Assembly: GCF_947500835.1 (NCBI RefSeq) | Contig: NZ_CANMTQ010000008.1 | Location: 62,001 to 126,000, forward strand | Direction: 5' to 3' | DNA length: 64,000 nt | DNA from: an uncultured Halomonas sp. | Lineage (GTDB): Bacteria > Pseudomonadota > Gammaproteobacteria > Pseudomonadales > Halomonadaceae | Notes under the pieces: model-generated | Told to the model about the DNA's origin: nothing | The model's database searches: none | The model's input: the letters and a program-made list of their open reading frames with translations, nothing else | Shown here: positions 60,737 to 64,000 of the stretch, piece after piece | How the letters are laid out: each line of letters starts with the position of its first letter | How positions within the stretch are numbered: position 1 is the first letter of the stretch | Program-made: the position numbers and the translations under genes

Positions 60737-61690
60737 ATGATCAATAGAGGTTTGGTAGATGTCGCCGGCGAGGCGCCTCATCTGGGTGGCATGCTTTCCT
60801 GGGTCGGCATGGAGCGTATTGCCTTGCCGTTCCTGGTGGCCGGTCACCCGGTCAATGGGTGCGTTTCAGCGGGCGTCAGCCTGGAGGATTCCAACGCCCG
60901 GGGTATCCACATGTCGCGTCTGTATCTTGCCCTGGCCAGGCTCGAAGGGCAGGAGCTATCGTTATCTGCCGTTTCTGCAGTGCTGGAACACTTCCTCGAT
61001 ACCCATCAAGAGCTTTCCAGCTCGGCCTTTCTCGATCTGAGCGGCGAGGTGTTGCTCAAGCGTCCGGCGTTGATCAGCCCCTTGGCGGGCTGGAAGGCGT
61101 ATCCCTTCGTGCTGCGCAGTCGGTTGGGCAGCCATGGTGTGCTTCGGGCCGATTTCGAACTAAGCATAGGGTATTCCTCGACTTGTCCTTGCTCGGCGGC
61201 CCTATCACGCCAGTTGATTCAGCAAAAATTTGAGGAGGACTTCGTCGATATGCCGATGACGCGGGAGACCGTCGGAGCATGGCTCGGCAGTGAGAAGGGC
61301 ATTGTGGCCACGCCGCACAGCCAGCGCAGTCAGGCGCATCTGACGATTCATCTTGCAAACGAGGTCGAGGTGCTGCCCGTGGAAACACTGATTGAGCGCA
61401 GCGAGAGCGTGCTGGGTACCGCGCTACAAACCGCAGTCAAGCGCGTCGATGAGCAAGCCTTTGCCCTGGCCAATGGGCAGAATCTGATGTTTTGCGAGGA
61501 TGCGGCACGCCGCCTTCATCAGATGCTGCGTGAGCAACCCGCTGCACGCGGCTTCCAGTTACGTGTCGTGCACGCGGAAAGCTGCATGCTCATGACGCTG
61601 TCGCCCGAAGCGAGTGGAACTGGCAAGAAAGCGACCCGAGACGCTAGTTTGGCAGTGAGCATCGTTGCTAAAGGAATACGGGGGCCGTAA
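60737..61690 (+). CDS. folE2: GTP cyclohydrolase IB (FolE2), zinc-independent
   Basis: The 317-residue GTP-CH-IB enzyme catalyses the first step of folate synthesis, using other metals in place of zinc. The SIGYSSTCPCSAALSRQLI stretch contains the active-site cysteine near residue 150, and ATPHSQRSQAHLTIHL holds the metal-site histidine. FolE2 is typically induced by Zur when zinc is short; the upstream Zur box and flanking zevAB support that here. A second, zinc-dependent FolE should exist elsewhere. Closed by a strong terminator. Confidence 0.9.
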   Translation: MINRGLVDVAGEAPHLGGMLSWVGMERIALPFLVAGHPVNGCVSAGVSLEDSNARGIHMSRLYLALARLEGQELSLSAVSAVLEHFLDTHQELSSSAFLDLSGEVLLKRPALISPLAGWKAYPFVLRSRLGSHGVLRADFELSIGYSSTCPCSAALSRQLIQQKFEEDFVDMPMTRETVGAWLGSEKGIVATPHSQRSQAHLTIHLANEVEVLPVETLIERSESVLGTALQTAVKRVDEQAFALANGQNLMFCEDAARRLHQMLREQPAARGFQLRVVHAESCMLMTLSPEASGTGKKATRDASLAVSIVAKGIRGP

Positions 61691-61714
61691 TAAAAGCATT
61701 ACCTGCATAAATAA

Positions 61715-61745
61715 AACGGGCCGCTCGAATGAGCGGCCCGTTTTT
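61715..61745 (+). terminator. Terminator after folE2
   Basis: AACGGGCCGCT (61715-61725) pairs with AGCGGCCCGTT (61732-61742), followed by TTT. The stem and loop sequence equal those after pepN (55281). AATAAAA precedes it, allowing use on the minus strand for ialB. Confidence 0.92.
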
Positions 61746-61766
61746 AATGGTCGATGGGCAGAACGA

Positions 61767-62291
61767 TCAGCGGGCAATACGGTCATTGGCGGCGGTAAAG
61801 CCTTGCAACGACACCGGCAGGTCTAGGCGCTCACCTCGGGGGCCCATGATGCTGACGGTGGCACGGGTGCCGCTGCGCATCTGCTGGCGCAGGGTTTCCG
61901 TGACCGGGATGTCCGCGCGGCAACCCTGCTCCTGACACATTTGATAGGGGAAGTTGATCGGCTCGTTGTTATCGACGACCAGCTGCAAACCCGGCGCCAG
62001 GCGAGTACCCAAAGGTAAAATGAACGCCATCGCCGGTGCGTCCAGCTCCTTGGGATAGGCCATGATGACCTGCATGATCGGCTGGCCGCCCTGGGGGTTG
62101 TCGACCAGCTGCATCATTGAACACAGCTCCGCACTGCCGCCACCCTGGGGACAGCGCACTTCCCAATCCTGGAAGTTTTCGACGCTCATGTTGGGGCCTG
62201 TCTGCCCTTGTTGCGCAAAGGCCTGAGGCAAGAGCCCGCCGCATAGCAGCAGCGCGAAGAGTCCAAGCCGTAGTTTGAAACGAGAAAGCAT
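61767..62291 (-). CDS. IalB-family (invasion-associated locus B-like) periplasmic protein
   Basis: The 174-residue protein has a signal peptide (LGLFALLLCGGLLPQAFA). The family pattern is ENFQDWEVRCPQ...CSMMQLVDNPQGG, IMAYPKELDAPAMAFILPLG and the cysteine pair in QMCQEQGCRADIPV. In Bartonella IalB aids erythrocyte entry, but homologues are widespread in free-living bacteria with unknown function. It ends facing the folE2 terminator. Confidence 0.87.
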   Translation of the reverse strand: MLSRFKLRLGLFALLLCGGLLPQAFAQQGQTGPNMSVENFQDWEVRCPQGGGSAELCSMMQLVDNPQGGQPIMQVIMAYPKELDAPAMAFILPLGTRLAPGLQLVVDNNEPINFPYQMCQEQGCRADIPVTETLRQQMRSGTRATVSIMGPRGERLDLPVSLQGFTAANDRIAR

Positions 62292-62374
62292 AGGATATGT
62301 CGTCCCTGGTTGTGGTCCACCCCGCTACTTTACGTGACCGAATGGGCTTCGTCATGGGCGTGGAAAGGTTTTCA

Positions 62375-62668
62375 TCACGCCATGAGCCAGCTCAGCACCA
62401 GCAGGCCGATCACCGTCCAGACGATGCCCCCGATGATGGAACGACTCAGGAAGCTGCGAATGCCCTTGAACAGCAATAGCAGGCCGATCACCAGCATGAC
62501 CATGTTGAACAGCGACGTGCTGATACCTAAAGAGCCGGATAGTCCTTCGATGAATTCGTAAATGAAAATGCCAATGCTGGCAAAAAAACCGGATAATAGA
62601 TCGACCAGGGCGCGAATCGCATCGCCAATGCTCTCACCGAGCCAGTTGAAAAAACCGTCAGTTTGCAT
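62375..62668 (-). CDS. Small membrane protein, hypothetical
   Basis: The 97-residue protein has an amphipathic start (FFNWLGESIGDAIRALVDLL) and hydrophobic segments SGFFASIGIFIYEFIEG, MVMLVIGLLLLFKGI and IIGGIVWTVIGLLVLSWLM. I do not recognise a family. It is not obviously linked to its neighbours. Confidence 0.7.
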   Translation of the reverse strand: MQTDGFFNWLGESIGDAIRALVDLLSGFFASIGIFIYEFIEGLSGSLGISTSLFNMVMLVIGLLLLFKGIRSFLSRSIIGGIVWTVIGLLVLSWLMA

Positions 62669-62821
62669 GAATCATCCATGAAGGGTGTCGGGAATAACGA
62701 AATATTATTGCGTAGAGCAAGCTTATCAACTTGCCTGCGTCAAATGCCTGCAGAATGTCACATTCCTGCTGATCAAGGCTGCTCATTTCCATCTCCTGAT
62801 GAAGACATCAATGTACATGCT

Positions 62822-63307
62822 TCAGCCTAGTGGTGCCGGCGGATGGTCGATCACCTGGCGTAGTACGAAGCTGGAGTGCACGCCGCTGACGCCCTCGATG
62901 CGGGTGATGCGGTTTAGCAGCAGATCCTGATAGTCGTCCATGTCCCGCACCACCACCTTGAGCTGATAGTCGGCTTCCTGACCGGTGATCAGCAGGCACT
63001 CCAGCACCTGGGGGAGGGCATCTATTTCTTTCTCGAAATTGGCGAAGCGCTCCGGCGTATGGCGGTCCATGGAGATGTGCAGCAGCACCATCAAGCTGTA
63101 GCCAAGGCGCCTTGCGTTCACCAGGGCGCGATAGCCGATAATCAGCCCGTTTTCCTCCAGCGCCCGGACCCGACGCAGACAAGGCGAGGGCGAAAGCCCG
63201 ATACGCTCTGCCAGTTCCTGGTTGCTGATGCGACCTTCGCGCTGCAGGATGTCGAGGATGTAGCGATCATAGCGATCTAACGCAGTAGAAGTCTCGTTTG
63301 TTGGCAA
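62822..63307 (-). CDS. Lrp/AsnC-family transcriptional regulator
   Basis: The 161-residue protein has an N-terminal HTH (YILDILQREGRISNQELAERIGLSPSPCLRRVRALEENGLI) and an RAM ligand domain with VLECLLITGQEADYQLKVVV and RITRIEGVSGVHSSFVLR. It lies divergent to leuA, 259 bp away. Lrp-type factors sense amino acids; regulation of leuA is possible but not shown. Confidence 0.88.
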   Translation of the reverse strand: MPTNETSTALDRYDRYILDILQREGRISNQELAERIGLSPSPCLRRVRALEENGLIIGYRALVNARRLGYSLMVLLHISMDRHTPERFANFEKEIDALPQVLECLLITGQEADYQLKVVVRDMDDYQDLLLNRITRIEGVSGVHSSFVLRQVIDHPPAPLG

Positions 63308-63447
63308 GAGAGAAATTCCATGTCGCCTAATTGATTTATTACGCTATTTTATGCCATTGAAGGCTGAATTCTCATCTTATTTCGCAATCTTCTATGTAGT
63401 CAAATGGCGTAAGCTGGACATCATCGTTATCGCGATAATCCCGTTGT

Positions 63448-63480
63448 GCCGACAGCGGCTCCACAAGAGCCCTTGTCGGC
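63448..63480 (+). other. Hairpin in the leuA leader region
   Basis: GCCGACA (63448-63454) pairs with TGTCGGC (63474-63480), and the inner GGCTC/GAGCC (63457-63461 with 63467-63471) extends the stem. No T tract follows, so it is not a simple attenuator terminator; it may be part of a leader structure. The 5' part of this leader (63308-63440) shows no leucine-rich leader peptide. Confidence 0.55.
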
Positions 63481-63566
63481 GCTAGACTCACAAGGTCTGA
63501 TACACCGTTCAAACATTCGCCGGCCAAGCTGACATCCGGCATCAGTCTCCGGCAAGGACACGACCC

Positions 63567-64000
63567 ATGGCTTCTACTGCTTTTGATCATCGCAAATACG
63601 CGCCGGCAGAGCCGGTCCCGCTCACTAATCGTCAGTGGCCTTCTCGCACCTTGACCCAGGCACCCTACTGGGCCAGCGTCGATCTGCGTGACGGCAACCA
63701 GGCGCTACTCGAGCCGATGAGCGTGGAGCAGAAGAAACGGCTTTGGGCCTTGCTGGTCAAGGTCGGTCTGACTGAGATCGAGATCGGTTTTCCTGCAGCC
63801 AGTCAGCATGACTACGATTTCGTGCGCTGGCTGATCGAAGAGGACCAGATTCCGGAAGGCGTAAATATCCAAGTGTTGGTGCAGGCTCGGGAGCATTTGA
63901 TCGAGAAGACCTTTGCCGCACTGGAGGGTGCCAAACGCGCTATCGTTCATGTCTACAACTCCACCTCCAAGGTACAGCGTGAGCGGGTCTTCGAGCAGGA
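63567..64000 (+). CDS. leuA: 2-isopropylmalate synthase LeuA, N-terminal part
   Basis: The first 144 codons are present; the gene runs off the right edge. [20 protein letters not shown] (catalytic R-D at the metal site), [21 protein letters not shown] and [16 protein letters not shown] place it in the LeuA type II group of the DRE-TIM superfamily. It condenses acetyl-CoA with 2-oxoisovalerate in leucine synthesis. The ATG at 63567 is preceded by a weak purine site GGCAAGGA. Confidence 0.92.
   Translation, partial: MASTAFDHRKYAPAEPVPLTNRQWPSRTLTQAPYWASVDLRDGNQALLEPMSVEQKKRLWALLVKVGLTEIEIGFPAASQHDYDFVRWLIEEDQIPEGVNIQVLVQAREHLIEKTFAALEGAKRAIVHVYNSTSKVQRERVFEQ

Overview
The window looks like a chromosomal segment of a halophilic or marine gammaproteobacterium, most likely Halomonas or a close relative in the Halomonadaceae. 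This rests on protein style, moderately high GC, TRAP and betaine-type solute uptake, and the gene set (pepN, yajQ, nadK, leuA, znuABC/zur, glpSTPQV). No rRNA, tRNA, CRISPR array, insertion sequence or replication origin was recognised. The window opens inside a glycine-oxidase-like gene (thiO) and closes inside leuA.

1-10.9 kb is a probable taurine (organosulfonate) uptake and oxidation locus. It holds a small NTF2-like protein plus a FAD oxidoreductase (TauX/TauY type), a MocR-type regulator (TauR type), a TRAP transporter whose binding-protein gene is tandemly duplicated, a universal stress protein and a YeiH-family sulfite/sulfate exporter candidate. Three copies of a CTGG-type direct repeat, each with the same 23-bp period, lie before tauXY and before each binding-protein gene, which suggests one regulon. 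10.9-27 kb is mostly housekeeping and catabolic: a TraX-like protein, a class I amidotransferase, an arginine/ornithine ABC transporter with astE, lipocalin, hemerythrin, tartrate/D-malate dehydrogenase, a glycosyltransferase, a BBOX-like dioxygenase with a divergent LysR regulator, mtfA and a GNAT-amidase fusion.

27.1-35.0 kb (minus strand) is an orphan type VI secretion island: vgrG, a DUF4123 adaptor, an alpha/beta-hydrolase effector and a lipoprotein immunity candidate. A 1.8-kb tandem duplication follows, leaving a detached effector C-terminus and a second, diverged lipoprotein. All joints overlap, so the island should be translated as one unit. 35.4-41.5 kb is a complete glycerol ABC transporter operon (glpS-T-P-Q, DUF2160, glpV) with a GlpR-like operator upstream.

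41.5-55.3 kb carries core genes: a DMT exporter, DUF1853, nadK, a phosphatase, rhomboid protease, yeaC, DUF2797, an orphan glycine-betaine-type binding protein, a RimK-like/GNAT pair, yajQ, ybaN and pepN. 55.3-61.7 kb is a zinc-starvation block: znuA / znuCB, zur, zevB-zevA and folE2 (the zinc-independent GTP cyclohydrolase). It contains two near-perfect Zur palindromes and two weaker ones, and is bracketed by two almost identical terminator hairpins. The end holds an IalB-like protein, a small membrane protein, an Lrp-type regulator and the start of leuA.
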